Origin: Cellvibrionales bacterium UBA4451 | Lineage (GTDB): Bacteria > Pseudomonadota > Gammaproteobacteria > Pseudomonadales > Porticoccaceae | Assembly (NCBI GenBank): GCA_002390285.1 | Contig: DGPB01000008.1 | Coordinates: 124,001 to 188,000 of the forward strand | Direction of reading: 5' to 3' | DNA: 64,000 bases | In this document: in pieces, positions 1 through 8,706 of the stretch | How the letters are laid out: every line of letters starts with the position of its first letter | How positions within the stretch are numbered: position 1 is the stretch's first letter | Notes under the pieces: generated by a model | Databases searched by the model: none | What the model was told of the DNA's origin: nothing | What the model saw: the letters and a program-made list of their open reading frames with translations, nothing else | Translations under genes and position numbers: made by a program

Positions 1-50
1 AGCTCTGTCCCCGCCATTTGCTGGCTTACTGGGGCGCAAGGATATAGCAT

Positions 51-1142
51 ATGGGGAACGAGGGACAGGAACCGGATATGCTTCAACTGGACGGAATTTA
101 CCAGACGCTGGCCAAGTTTGTGCCATTGCTGGCTACCATTGCTATTATTGTATTGATTTTATGGTTTGCCGATTGGTTATTGGTGCGTCGTGCTAGCTTA
201 ACCGCTAAGTCTCGCCTGCCTGGCCAAGTAGTTATGATGCTGCTCAGCGCCATTGCCTTGATAAGTATTGTCTTGGCATTGCCCGTGAGCGAGTCTACCC
301 GAAGTGATTTACTGGGTTTACTGGGATTGGTGCTCACTGGGGTTATTGCCCTATCCTCGACCACTTTTGTGTCCAATGCCATGGCTGGATTGATGCTCCG
401 CTCGGAACAGAATTTTCGTCACGGCGATTTTATTCGCACGGGTGACTACTTTGGCCGTGTGACTGAGCGTGGTTTGTTTCACACGGAGATTCAGTCAGAA
501 GACAGGGACTTAATTACCCTGCCGAACCTCTATTTGGCCTCTAGCCCAGTCACTGTGGTGCGATCTTCTGGCACGATCATTTCTTGTAACTTATCTCTTG
601 GTTACGATGTGCCGCATCATCAGGTGCAACTTCTGTTAAAAGAGGCTGCCGTGACGTCAGAGTTACAGGAACCCTTTGTCCAAATTATGTCATTGGATGA
701 TTTCTCTATCAGCTACCGAGTATCCGGCTACTACGCGGAGGTTAAACATTTATTAACGATGAGAAGCCGGCTTCATCAAGAAGTATTAGATGGGCTCCAT
801 CGTGCTGATATTGAAATAGTTTCCCCTGCATTTATGAATCAGCGACAGTTCACTGATGGGAAAAAATTCATGGCGGCCCCTAAACAGCGTGATCCCTTTG
901 AAACAGTGCATCCATCCCCAGAATCATTGATTTTTGATAAGGCCGAGAAGGCAGAAAAAGTCCGGATTCTTAAGGATGAAAGCCAGAATTTGATTGAAGA
1001 AATTCAGTTATTAAAAGAACAGCTTGAGGGGCTTGAAGAGCCTCAGCTTTCTGAGATAAAGAGTGAGATACACAAGCGAACAGATCGTATTGAAAAACTC
1101 GATAACATCATCCAAATTGCCAAAGATACCCCCCATGAATGA
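51..1142 (+). CDS. MscS-family small-conductance mechanosensitive channel
   Basis: Predicted inner-membrane channel that opens under membrane tension and releases solutes on hypo-osmotic shock. The 363-residue protein has three hydrophobic helices (about 23-45, 57-77 and 87-113). The third runs into an MscS-type pore/beta-domain region with the Gly/Ala-rich helix LVLTGVIALSSTTF and then a beta domain containing FRHGDFIRTGDYFGRV. The C-terminus (about 300-350) is Glu/Lys/Leu-rich and likely coiled coil, an extension E. coli MscS lacks. The ATG at 51 has an AAGGA about 8 bases upstream. An ATG at 78 also has an AGGA and cannot be excluded. It overlaps orn by 8 bases, so the two genes are probably co-transcribed. 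The family is clear; gating properties are not predictable. Confidence 0.85.
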   Translation: MGNEGQEPDMLQLDGIYQTLAKFVPLLATIAIIVLILWFADWLLVRRASLTAKSRLPGQVVMMLLSAIALISIVLALPVSESTRSDLLGLLGLVLTGVIALSSTTFVSNAMAGLMLRSEQNFRHGDFIRTGDYFGRVTERGLFHTEIQSEDRDLITLPNLYLASSPVTVVRSSGTIISCNLSLGYDVPHHQVQLLLKEAAVTSELQEPFVQIMSLDDFSISYRVSGYYAEVKHLLTMRSRLHQEVLDGLHRADIEIVSPAFMNQRQFTDGKKFMAAPKQRDPFETVHPSPESLIFDKAEKAEKVRILKDESQNLIEEIQLLKEQLEGLEEPQLSEIKSEIHKRTDRIEKLDNIIQIAKDTPHE

Positions 1143-1704
1143 TACAAAAATGCTAAAAGACCCTATGAACCTTATTTGGATCGATCTGGAAATGACGGGG
1201 CTCGATACCGAGCGGGATGTGATTATTGAAATTGCCACCGTCGTCACAGACAAGAACCTCAATATTTTGGGAGAGGGCCCGATCTTGGCTATCCACCAGC
1301 CTGACGAGCTACTCAATGGCATGGACGAGTGGAATACCCGTCAACATGGAAAATCTGGTTTAACCGAACGAGTGCGCGGTAGCACGATCACCACGGCGGA
1401 GGCAGAGCGGGCGACAATTGAGTTTCTAGAACAGTTTGTGGATACACGAGAGTCGCCTATGTGTGGTAATTCGATCTGCCAAGACCGACGTTTTATGGCA
1501 AGACAAATGCCCGAGCTAGAGGCCTTTTTTCACTATCGGAATTTGGATGTCAGTAGTGTGAAGGAAATTGCTCAGCGCTGGCGACCAGAACTGTTGAAAG
1601 GATTTAAAAAACAAGGCTCACACTTGGCCATGGACGATATAAAAGATTCCATTGCAGAGCTTAGTTATTACCGCGATGTGTTTTTTAACATGGCGGAGGA
1701 ATAA
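1135..1704 (+). CDS. orn: Oligoribonuclease (3'-5' exoribonuclease, DEDD family)
   Basis: Degrades 2-5 nt RNA oligomers (including pGpG) to mononucleotides in the cytoplasm. With the ATG at 1135 the protein is 189 residues, close to the roughly 180 of E. coli Orn. The DEDD exonuclease motif I is WIDLEMTGLD (Asp17, Glu19), and the C-terminal part has HLAMDDIKDSIAEL with the conserved His and Asp residues. A start at 1063 would run deep into the channel gene. In-frame ATGs at 1150 and 1165 are possible; Orn orthologues begin close to the NLIWIDLEMTG segment. The start overlaps the mscS-like stop (ATGAATGA). Orn lying opposite queG matches enterobacterial synteny. Confidence 0.95.
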   Translation: MNDTKMLKDPMNLIWIDLEMTGLDTERDVIIEIATVVTDKNLNILGEGPILAIHQPDELLNGMDEWNTRQHGKSGLTERVRGSTITTAEAERATIEFLEQFVDTRESPMCGNSICQDRRFMARQMPELEAFFHYRNLDVSSVKEIAQRWRPELLKGFKKQGSHLAMDDIKDSIAELSYYRDVFFNMAEE

Positions 1705-1709
1705 ATATA

Positions 1710-2150
1710 ATGTGGCAGGTTTATCTTTCTGGCGAGATTCACACAGATTGGCGCGAACAAATTATTCGTGGGGCAGAGAAACTCAACTTGCCCGTGCAAT
1801 TCAGCTCAGCCGTTACCCATCATGATGCCAGTGATGCTGCAGGGGATGTACTGGGGAAGGAGACTGATCAGTTTTGGCGAGACCATAAGTCCGCCAAGGT
1901 GAATGCCATTCTAATAAAGACTCAGATAGAGCAATGTGATCTGGCCATTATTAGATTTGGTGGAAAATACAAACAGTGGAATGCGGCCTTTGATGCGGGC
2001 TATTGTGCTGCGTTGGGCACGCCCTACATTACGCTACACGATGAAGATATTATTCACCCATTGAAGGAGGTGGATGGCAGCGGAATGGCTTGGGCGCAAT
2101 CGACGGATCAGGTGGTGGAAATTCTTCACTATCTAACCAAAGATCAGTAG
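1710..2150 (+). CDS. YtoQ-family protein (nucleoside 2-deoxyribosyltransferase-like)
   Basis: A 146-residue cytoplasmic protein resembling the YtoQ family, which has a nucleoside 2-deoxyribosyltransferase-like fold. Visible hallmarks are the N-terminal VYLSGEIHTDWREQI, the central HHDASDAAGD and FWRDHKSAKVNAI, and IRFGGKYKQWNAAFDAGY, which would form a nucleotide-binding-like pocket. No reaction has been established for the family as far as I know, so no substrate is assigned. It follows orn by 5 bases and ends 2 bases from the convergent queG stop, so it is probably the last gene of the mscS-orn transcript. Confidence 0.8.
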   Translation: MWQVYLSGEIHTDWREQIIRGAEKLNLPVQFSSAVTHHDASDAAGDVLGKETDQFWRDHKSAKVNAILIKTQIEQCDLAIIRFGGKYKQWNAAFDAGYCAALGTPYITLHDEDIIHPLKEVDGSGMAWAQSTDQVVEILHYLTKDQ

Positions 2151-2152
2151 CT

Positions 2153-3280
2153 TTACGATTCTATCTCTGGATTTGTGATTTTTCGTTTGCGTTTTTTCTT
2201 GTTCGCACCAAGCATCAAGTGTTGCCCTAAGGCCCATATTACATGTTCTCTTACCAGTGCTGAGGGATGGTTTTCTCGGCTTTTTAGTGCGCTGGTTATA
2301 CTGTCTGATGTGGGTGCATTACCTAGTCCAATAGACAGATTTCGAAGCCATCTTTCGTAGCCAAGGCGACGAATCGGTGATCCTTCGGTGTATTTTAGAA
2401 ATTCTGCTTCCGTCCATAGAAATAGGTCTATTAGCTCGCGGTTATCCAGTTTGTGTCGGGGCGTAAAATCTTTTTCCGCGGTGGGTGCCGCAAATTTATT
2501 CCAGGGGCAAATAGCTTGACAATCATCACAGCCAAAGACCCTATTGCCCATGGGTTCTCGAAACTCTTCGGGAATACTACCCTTTAGTTCAATGGTCAGA
2601 TAGGAAATACAACGGCGGGCATCCAGCACATAGGGCGCCGGAAAGGCATCGGTGGGGCAGACTTTTAGGCAGGCCTTGCAGTCACCGCATTGGTCTTGTT
2701 CCGTCGATTGGTCTATCGGTAGTGGCAAGCTGGTGTATATCTCACCCAGAAAAAACCAGGATCCCGCCTGACTATTGATAACCAACGTATGCTTGCCGAC
2801 CCAGCCATGTCCGGCTTTCTCTGCGAGCGGTTTTTCCATTACTGGTGCGCTGTCTACAAAAGGCCGTTGAATGATGCTGTTGGGTACGGCATGTTCAATC
2901 TCTTTGGCAAGGGTCTTTAACCGGTTGCGTATCAGTTTATGGTAATCCCGGCCAAGAGCATATCTTGAAATATAGGCTTTATTCTCATCTTTCAGAACGG
3001 CAATCATGTTGCTGTCATCGGGCAAATAGTCCATCCGCACGCTGATGACCCGCTGGGTGCCCGGGAGTAACTGGTCCGGGTGGTAGCGCTTCTCACCGTG
3101 TTCACTCATCCACTGCATCTGACCCTGATACCCTTTTTCCAGCCACTGATTTAGTTGTTCGCCAGCTTGGGATAGGTCAATATCGGTGATGGAAACCTGC
3201 TGAAAACCGAGCGAAACCCCCCATTCTTTAATGTTCAGTGCCAGTTGCGGGTAATCAATTTCTTGAGTTGTGAGTGACAT
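2153..3280 (-). CDS. queG: Epoxyqueuosine reductase
   Basis: Catalyses the last step of queuosine synthesis, reducing epoxyqueuosine to queuosine in tRNA with a cobalamin and two 4Fe-4S clusters. The 375-residue protein has the N-terminal QueG domain and two ferredoxin-like cysteine clusters, CGDCKACLKVCPTDAF and CDDCQAICPWN. The C-terminus (about 310-365) has HEAT-like helical features including REHVIWALGQH, followed by a Lys/Arg-rich tail. It is divergent from nnr with about 65 bases between likely start codons and convergent with ytoQ. This arrangement (orn, queG, nnr) is conserved in gammaproteobacteria. Confidence 0.95.
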   Translation of the reverse strand: MSLTTQEIDYPQLALNIKEWGVSLGFQQVSITDIDLSQAGEQLNQWLEKGYQGQMQWMSEHGEKRYHPDQLLPGTQRVISVRMDYLPDDSNMIAVLKDENKAYISRYALGRDYHKLIRNRLKTLAKEIEHAVPNSIIQRPFVDSAPVMEKPLAEKAGHGWVGKHTLVINSQAGSWFFLGEIYTSLPLPIDQSTEQDQCGDCKACLKVCPTDAFPAPYVLDARRCISYLTIELKGSIPEEFREPMGNRVFGCDDCQAICPWNKFAAPTAEKDFTPRHKLDNRELIDLFLWTEAEFLKYTEGSPIRRLGYERWLRNLSIGLGNAPTSDSITSALKSRENHPSALVREHVIWALGQHLMLGANKKKRKRKITNPEIES

Positions 3281-3345
3281 GGTCGAACAGCTGTTTGAAG
3301 ATGACGTATAATTTTGACAGATATTACCCAGATAATCGGATTTTT

Positions 3346-4851
3346 ATGCACCCATCATTGCCCGACTCATTGCCAGTAGCATTATATACAGCCCAGCAGG
3401 TTCGTGAATTGGATCGAATTGCTATTCAGGATCGTGGTATTCCAGGTATCAAATTGATGAAGGCTGCGGGACGTACTGTCTTTGATGAGATTGATCATCG
3501 CTGGCCAGGTGCACCTATTACGGTATTTTGCGGCGTAGGTAATAACGGCGGGGATGGGTATATTGTGGCGGCCCTTGCTCTAGAGAATCGAGTGCCTGTC
3601 GAGCTTATACAGGTGGCACCACCGGAAAAATTATCCGGTGATGGGCGTACAGCCTATGAGTATGCCCAATCAGTCGGTGTGCCTATGGTGCCATTTAGTG
3701 ACTGTCTGGATCTGCAAGTTGGCGTAATAGTGGATGCATTGTTAGGTACTGGTCTGAGTGGCGAGGTACGCGAACCTTTTGCTCAAGCTATAAGGCTGAT
3801 TAACCACAGTGGTCTCCCCGTGGTAGCGGTAGATATGCCGTCGGGGCTATCCAGTGATACCGGAGCTGCAGCTGAGCCAACAGTTGACGCCGAGGTGACC
3901 GTTACCTTTATAGGCTTAAAGCAGGGCTTATATACGGGTCGGGGGCCAGCACTTTGCGGTGACATTATCTACAACAGCCTGTCAGTGCCATCAGATATTT
4001 TCGATCATGTTCAACCTACGGCGACTCAACTACAACTGGGAGAGCTGATGATGCGCTTTCCTCCCCGTCATCGTGACGCTCATAAAGGTGACTTTGGGCA
4101 TGTCATGGTCATTGGAGGTGATACTGGACTTGGCGGCGCAGCGGCTATGGCGGCGGAAGCGGCATTGCGGACCGGTGCCGGGCTGGTCAGCGTGGCCACA
4201 AGACCTGAGCATGTTTCAGCTATTCTGGCGCGTCGTCCAGAACTGATGGTAAAAGGGGTTTCTTCAGGGCAGGAACTGAATCCGTTATTAGGATCTCCCA
4301 CCGTGTTGGTGGTGGGGCCAGGGCTTGGCCGGTCCCCCTGGTCAGAACAAATGCTTCAGCAGGCTGTAGCGGCGGGCTTGCCGATGGTATTGGATGCTGA
4401 TGCGCTGAATATCATTAGTGGGGGGCGGGTGGTTCCGAACCCTGAAAGCACCAACTGGATAATGACCCCACACCCCGGGGAGGCTGCTCGGTTGCTGGGT
4501 ATCACCAATGCCGAGGTTCAGGCGGATCGATTCTCAGCCGTAAGAGCACTCCAGAAGAAATTTAATTGCCCTGTTATGTTGAAGGGAGTGGGTTCCCTCG
4601 TGTGTATAGCTGCTGAGAACCCCGTAGGCCTCTGTACGGCGGGAAATTCAGGCATGGCCTCAGGTGGTATGGGTGACGTGCTAAGTGGCATAGTAGGCGC
4701 CCTGCTTGCTCAGAGACTACCCTCGGAGATTGCATTACCGCTGGGGGTTTGTCTCCATGCAGAAGCGGCAGACAGGGCAGCCATTGGTGGTGAGCGTGGT
4801 TTACTGGCGACTGATTTATTCGAGCCATTACGCCAGTTGGTGAATGGATGA
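3346..4851 (+). CDS. nnr: Bifunctional NAD(P)H-hydrate epimerase / ADP-dependent dehydratase
   Basis: Repairs hydrated NAD(P)H (NADHX/NADPHX): the N-terminal epimerase interconverts R and S forms and the C-terminal dehydratase restores NAD(P)H using ADP. The protein is 501 residues from the ATG at 3346. The epimerase half shows GVGNNGGDGYIVA and VDMPSGLSSDTG. The dehydratase half (from about residue 245) shows GHVMVIGGDTGLGGAA, LDADALNI, TPHPGEAARL and the C-terminal AGNSGMASGGMGDVLSGIVGAL. An upstream in-frame start at 3274 would overlap the divergent queG start and adds residues unlike the family. The stop overlaps tsaE by ATGA, showing translational coupling. Confidence 0.95.
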   Translation: MHPSLPDSLPVALYTAQQVRELDRIAIQDRGIPGIKLMKAAGRTVFDEIDHRWPGAPITVFCGVGNNGGDGYIVAALALENRVPVELIQVAPPEKLSGDGRTAYEYAQSVGVPMVPFSDCLDLQVGVIVDALLGTGLSGEVREPFAQAIRLINHSGLPVVAVDMPSGLSSDTGAAAEPTVDAEVTVTFIGLKQGLYTGRGPALCGDIIYNSLSVPSDIFDHVQPTATQLQLGELMMRFPPRHRDAHKGDFGHVMVIGGDTGLGGAAAMAAEAALRTGAGLVSVATRPEHVSAILARRPELMVKGVSSGQELNPLLGSPTVLVVGPGLGRSPWSEQMLQQAVAAGLPMVLDADALNIISGGRVVPNPESTNWIMTPHPGEAARLLGITNAEVQADRFSAVRALQKKFNCPVMLKGVGSLVCIAAENPVGLCTAGNSGMASGGMGDVLSGIVGALLAQRLPSEIALPLGVCLHAEAADRAAIGGERGLLATDLFEPLRQLVNG

Positions 4852-5345
4852 GCCAATCGTTTGAGAGAGCAGTATTCAGTGAGGAAATGATGGTTCAGCT
4901 TGGTCTTGAATTGGGCGTTGAGTTGGGTAAGGCACCACAAAATAGAGCGTTAGTCTTTTTGGATGGCGATTTAGGTGCAGGGAAAACGACACTCTGTCGA
5001 GGTGTACTACAGGCATTTGGTCATACTGGCGCGGTGAAGAGCCCGACCTATACCTTGGTTGAATCCTACCAGTTGGACGACACTCTGCTCCATCATTTTG
5101 ATCTGTACCGTTTAGGCGATCCCGAAGAATTAGAATTTATTGGTATCCGTGATTATCTCTATCAGGGGAATTATTGCCTCATAGAGTGGCCTAATCGCGG
5201 AGCGGGAATACTGCCTATACCAGATTTGGAGGTTAGGATTAGCGTAACCAAAATGGGTCGAAACGTACGAATTACTGCGGCCACAGATACGGGTAATCGT
5301 GTCCTGTTGAGATTAGGTAAAAAGAAGCGGGAAGAACAAGAATGA
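4848..5345 (+). CDS. tsaE: tRNA threonylcarbamoyladenosine biosynthesis ATPase TsaE
   Basis: P-loop ATPase that works with TsaB and TsaD to make N6-threonylcarbamoyladenosine (t6A37) on ANN-decoding tRNAs. The 165-residue protein has a Walker A motif DGDLGAGKTTLCRG (about 40-53), the switch-like KSPTYTLVESY and the HFDLYRLGDPEELEFIG segment typical of the YjeE family. Its ATG lies within the nnr stop (ATGA), so it is translationally coupled. The downstream amiB start follows after 10 bases, as in the E. coli yjeF-yjeE-amiB-mutL cluster. Confidence 0.95.
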   Translation: MSQSFERAVFSEEMMVQLGLELGVELGKAPQNRALVFLDGDLGAGKTTLCRGVLQAFGHTGAVKSPTYTLVESYQLDDTLLHHFDLYRLGDPEELEFIGIRDYLYQGNYCLIEWPNRGAGILPIPDLEVRISVTKMGRNVRITAATDTGNRVLLRLGKKKREEQE

Positions 5346-5355
5346 GGATAAGTGG

Positions 5356-6675
5356 TTGCTGATAGTACGCAACATTTGTTTGGCCTTTGTCGCCTTAGTG
5401 TGTGCTGGCGAGTCAGTGACAGCGGCAACCGTTAACGGTGTTCGGGTGTGGCGGGCGCCAGATCATACACGTTTAGTTTTTGACCTCAGTGAGCCGGTGG
5501 CTCATAAGGTCTTTCCGCTAGAAAACCCTGATCGACTCGTGATTGATGTTGAAAACACGTCATTTTCTGCTGATATATCCAGTCTTGAGCTCGTCAAATC
5601 ACCGATCACCTCGATCCGAACGGGTGAAAACAACCAGAAAAACCTCCGGATAGTGCTGGATTTGAAAAAAGCAGTGCGGCCCCGTAGCTTCTCTCTGGCT
5701 AAAAATGAGCAATACGGCGATAGATTGGTGGTTGATCTCTACGATCATGATAAGGCGACGATCAAGACAGTTGAGGACGTTGCGGCTGAAAATAACCAGC
5801 GGGATATTGTCATTGCTATTGATGCCGGCCATGGGGGGGAAGACCCCGGAGCTTCGGGACCTAGGCGTATTCGTGAAAAAGAGGTGGTGCTGGATATCAG
5901 CCGTAAGCTGAAGAAGTTATTTGATCAGGCGCCGGGGTATAAAGCTGTCCTAGTCCGGACTGGAGACTACTATATCCCCTTGCGTACACGCACTAGTATT
6001 GCGCATAAAAAGCGTGCAGATTTATTTATATCGATACACGCTGATGCGTTCAAAAAACCCTCTGCAAACGGTGCTTCAGTATTTGCACTTTCTCGGCGTG
6101 GCGCTACCAGTGAAACGGCACGTTACTTGGCGGGCCGTGAAAACCGTGCGGACCTCATCGGAGGGGCTGGTAGTGTTCGCCTTGATGACAAAGATCATAT
6201 GCTGGCCAGTGTACTATTGGATTTGTCGATGACGGCGACGCTTAGCAGTAGCCTTGAAGTGGGTGCTGAAGTACTTAAATCTGTAGGTGGTCTTGCTAGA
6301 TTGCACAAGAAGCGGGTGGAGCAGGCGGGCTTTATGGTATTGAAGTCGCCCGATATTCCATCAATTCTTGTGGAGACCGGTTTTATTTCAAATCCGACGG
6401 AAGCCAATCGGTTGGCCAGCCCAAGTTATCAGCAGAAAATGGCGAACGCTATTTTTCAGGGTGTGAATCGTTATTTTAACAATAACCTGCCAGTGGGCAC
6501 GCTGCTGGCCGCACGCCAGACTGGTAGTGGAAGCACTTATGTGATTTCCCGGGGAGACACCTTGTCCAGTATTGCAGTACGCCACAATGTTTCTGTTAAA
6601 GAATTGTTGCGCCACAATGGACTGAAAAACACCCGTATCAGGGTGGGGCAGCGTCTGAAAATACCAACCTCATAA
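5356..6675 (+). CDS. amiB: N-acetylmuramoyl-L-alanine amidase (AmiB/AmiC type) with LysM
   Basis: Periplasmic zinc amidase that cleaves the stem peptide from MurNAc and helps split septal peptidoglycan. Of 439 residues, about 1-23 form a signal peptide, about 25-125 an AMIN domain that targets the septum, about 150-375 an Amidase_3 domain, and about 393-437 a LysM repeat. Zinc-site residues include His159 in IDAGHGGEDPGASG and His228 in FISIHADAF, plus the catalytic Glu of LVETGFISNPTEA. The only in-frame start giving a signal peptide is the TTG at 5356; no in-frame ATG exists near it. AmiB of E. coli carries LysM repeats while AmiC does not, so amiB is the closer label. Confidence 0.93.
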   Translation: MLIVRNICLAFVALVCAGESVTAATVNGVRVWRAPDHTRLVFDLSEPVAHKVFPLENPDRLVIDVENTSFSADISSLELVKSPITSIRTGENNQKNLRIVLDLKKAVRPRSFSLAKNEQYGDRLVVDLYDHDKATIKTVEDVAAENNQRDIVIAIDAGHGGEDPGASGPRRIREKEVVLDISRKLKKLFDQAPGYKAVLVRTGDYYIPLRTRTSIAHKKRADLFISIHADAFKKPSANGASVFALSRRGATSETARYLAGRENRADLIGGAGSVRLDDKDHMLASVLLDLSMTATLSSSLEVGAEVLKSVGGLARLHKKRVEQAGFMVLKSPDIPSILVETGFISNPTEANRLASPSYQQKMANAIFQGVNRYFNNNLPVGTLLAARQTGSGSTYVISRGDTLSSIAVRHNVSVKELLRHNGLKNTRIRVGQRLKIPTS

Positions 6676-6719
6676 AAAAGCTGTTATATAAAAAGCTGAC
6701 AACATAAAGAAAAGAGATA

Positions 6720-8555
6720 ATGCTAAAAATTCATTTACTCAGCCCTAGGCTGGCTAACCAGATTGCCGCGGGTGAGGTTGTCGAGCGCCCGGCATCGGTC
6801 ATCAAAGAGTTGCTAGAGAATAGTATTGATAGCGGAGCTAGCCGTATTGATATTGATGTGGAAAGCGGCGGTATTAAATTGATGAGGGTACGTGACAACG
6901 GTTGTGGTATTGGTGAAGAAGATTTGCCCTTATCGCTCAGCCGGCATGCCACCAGTAAAATTGAGCAGCTGGACGACCTGGAATCAGTGGCCACTCTCGG
7001 TTTTCGCGGAGAAGCATTGGCCAGTATTTCATCGGTGTCTCGGTTAGCTATTACCTCCAATGAGCACGAGCAAGAACATGGTTGGAAGGCGGAAACCGAA
7101 GGACGTGATATGGCGGTAAGTATTATGCCGGCAGCTCATCCGCGAGGTACCACGGTTGAAGTCCGTGATCTGTTCTTTAATACCCCGGCACGACGCAAAT
7201 TTTTACGTACAGAAAATACTGAATATAAACGTATCGATGAAGTACTCAGAAAATTGGCATTGAGCAATTTTAATATCGATTTTTCCCTACGCAATAATGG
7301 CAAGGTGGTACACAATTTTCGGGCGGCAAATAACCAGCTGGAGCAAGAACGTCGGGTAGCCTCTATTTGTGGTTCCACGTTTATGGAAAATGCCCTCTAT
7401 GTGGACGTGGAAGCTGCAGGATTAAGGCTTTGGGGGTGGGTGGGTCTTCCAGCATTCTCTCGCAGTCAGACCGATTTACAGCATTTCTATGTGAATGGAC
7501 GGAGCATACGTGACAAATTAGTCACTCATGCAGTACGGCAGGCCTATCAGGATGTGATGTACCACGGACGTCATCCCGCTTTCGTTTTGTATCTCGAACT
7601 CAACCCAACGGATGTGGATGTTAATGTGCATCCAACCAAGCACGAAGTACGCTTCCGTGATAGTCGTACCGTGCATAATTTTTTGTTTCGAAGCTTACAT
7701 CGGGCTGTGGCGGATATTCGGCCAGGAGATCAAACTTCCAGTGTGTCAGCTGTGACAGCAGACCCAGCGGAAAATAATGGTGGTGAGCTTACGGCCTTTT
7801 CACAGCAGCCCAGCATGAACCTTAGGTCACCTTCGTCTTCAATATCTGCCGGAGCGGTGGCAGAAAGCATGGCTGTATATCAGTCACTACACCAGACACC
7901 ACTTGGCAGCAGTGAACCGGTTATTGGCTCGTCTGATCAATCTACTGGCATGACGCCATCGGATAACGAAGTACCTCCATTGGGTTACGCCATAGCCCAG
8001 CTTAAGGGTATCTATATTTTGGCGGAAAATGTCCAGGGAATGGTGCTGGTGGATATGCATGCCGCCCATGAGCGGATTACCTACGAACAAATGAAACAGG
8101 CGTTTGATTTAGAGGGTATTCGCTCCCAGCCATTACTGGTGCCTGTCACCTTGGCGGTGAGCCAATCAGAAGCTGATATTGCAGATGAACATCAAACACT
8201 GTTTGGTTCATTGGGCTTTTCTCTGCAACGGGCTGGGCCCGAAAGTCTGATAGTTCGGCAGATACCCGCCATGTTGCGTGATTCTGATGTAGAACCCTTG
8301 GTGCGTGATGTACTTTCTGACCTGACGACCCACGGCACGAGTGACCGCATTCGGCAGCATCTCAATGAAATTATGTCGACAATGTCCTGCCATGGTTCTG
8401 TGCGGGCCAACCGAAAGCTCAGTATTCAGGAAATGAACGCCTTATTACGCGATATGGAGGCCACCGAGCGTAGCGGGCAATGTAATCACGGTCGTCCTAC
8501 ATGGACCCAAATATCGCTGGAAGAGCTGGATAAGCTCTTCTTAAGGGGCCGTTAG
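6720..8555 (+). CDS. mutL: DNA mismatch repair protein MutL (endonuclease type)
   Basis: Mismatch-repair ATPase that couples MutS mismatch recognition to strand incision. The 611-residue protein has GHKL ATPase motifs ELLENSIDSGA, RDNGCGI and TLGFRGEAL in the first 110 residues, a Ser/Gln-rich linker at about 335-420 and a C-terminal dimerisation domain. Unlike E. coli MutL, it has the metal-dependent nicking motif DMHAAHERITYE at 445-456, plus SCHGSVRANRKL and CNHGRPTW near the end. It should therefore nick DNA itself, as in Pseudomonas, and not rely on MutH. A 44-base gap follows amiB. miaA and hfq, which follow mutL in E. coli, are absent. Confidence 0.97.
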   Translation: MLKIHLLSPRLANQIAAGEVVERPASVIKELLENSIDSGASRIDIDVESGGIKLMRVRDNGCGIGEEDLPLSLSRHATSKIEQLDDLESVATLGFRGEALASISSVSRLAITSNEHEQEHGWKAETEGRDMAVSIMPAAHPRGTTVEVRDLFFNTPARRKFLRTENTEYKRIDEVLRKLALSNFNIDFSLRNNGKVVHNFRAANNQLEQERRVASICGSTFMENALYVDVEAAGLRLWGWVGLPAFSRSQTDLQHFYVNGRSIRDKLVTHAVRQAYQDVMYHGRHPAFVLYLELNPTDVDVNVHPTKHEVRFRDSRTVHNFLFRSLHRAVADIRPGDQTSSVSAVTADPAENNGGELTAFSQQPSMNLRSPSSSISAGAVAESMAVYQSLHQTPLGSSEPVIGSSDQSTGMTPSDNEVPPLGYAIAQLKGIYILAENVQGMVLVDMHAAHERITYEQMKQAFDLEGIRSQPLLVPVTLAVSQSEADIADEHQTLFGSLGFSLQRAGPESLIVRQIPAMLRDSDVEPLVRDVLSDLTTHGTSDRIRQHLNEIMSTMSCHGSVRANRKLSIQEMNALLRDMEATERSGQCNHGRPTWTQISLEELDKLFLRGR

Positions 8556-8706
8556 CTCAAGCTTTTCAGACATTCAGTGCCAATCCAAACTAGACTGATA
8601 GTGTGTAGAACCTTTATTGAGTCCAGTGTGTCTAATTCATAGCGTGAGCAAGTAGGTTGCTGCTACCTTGAGTTCAGTTGATGCGCCACCTCAAGAGGAA
8701 ATGTGC

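Noticed and set aside
1063..1134. N-terminal extension of oligoribonuclease
   Set aside because: It overlaps the channel gene and has no family counterpart; the ATG at 1135 or just after is normal.
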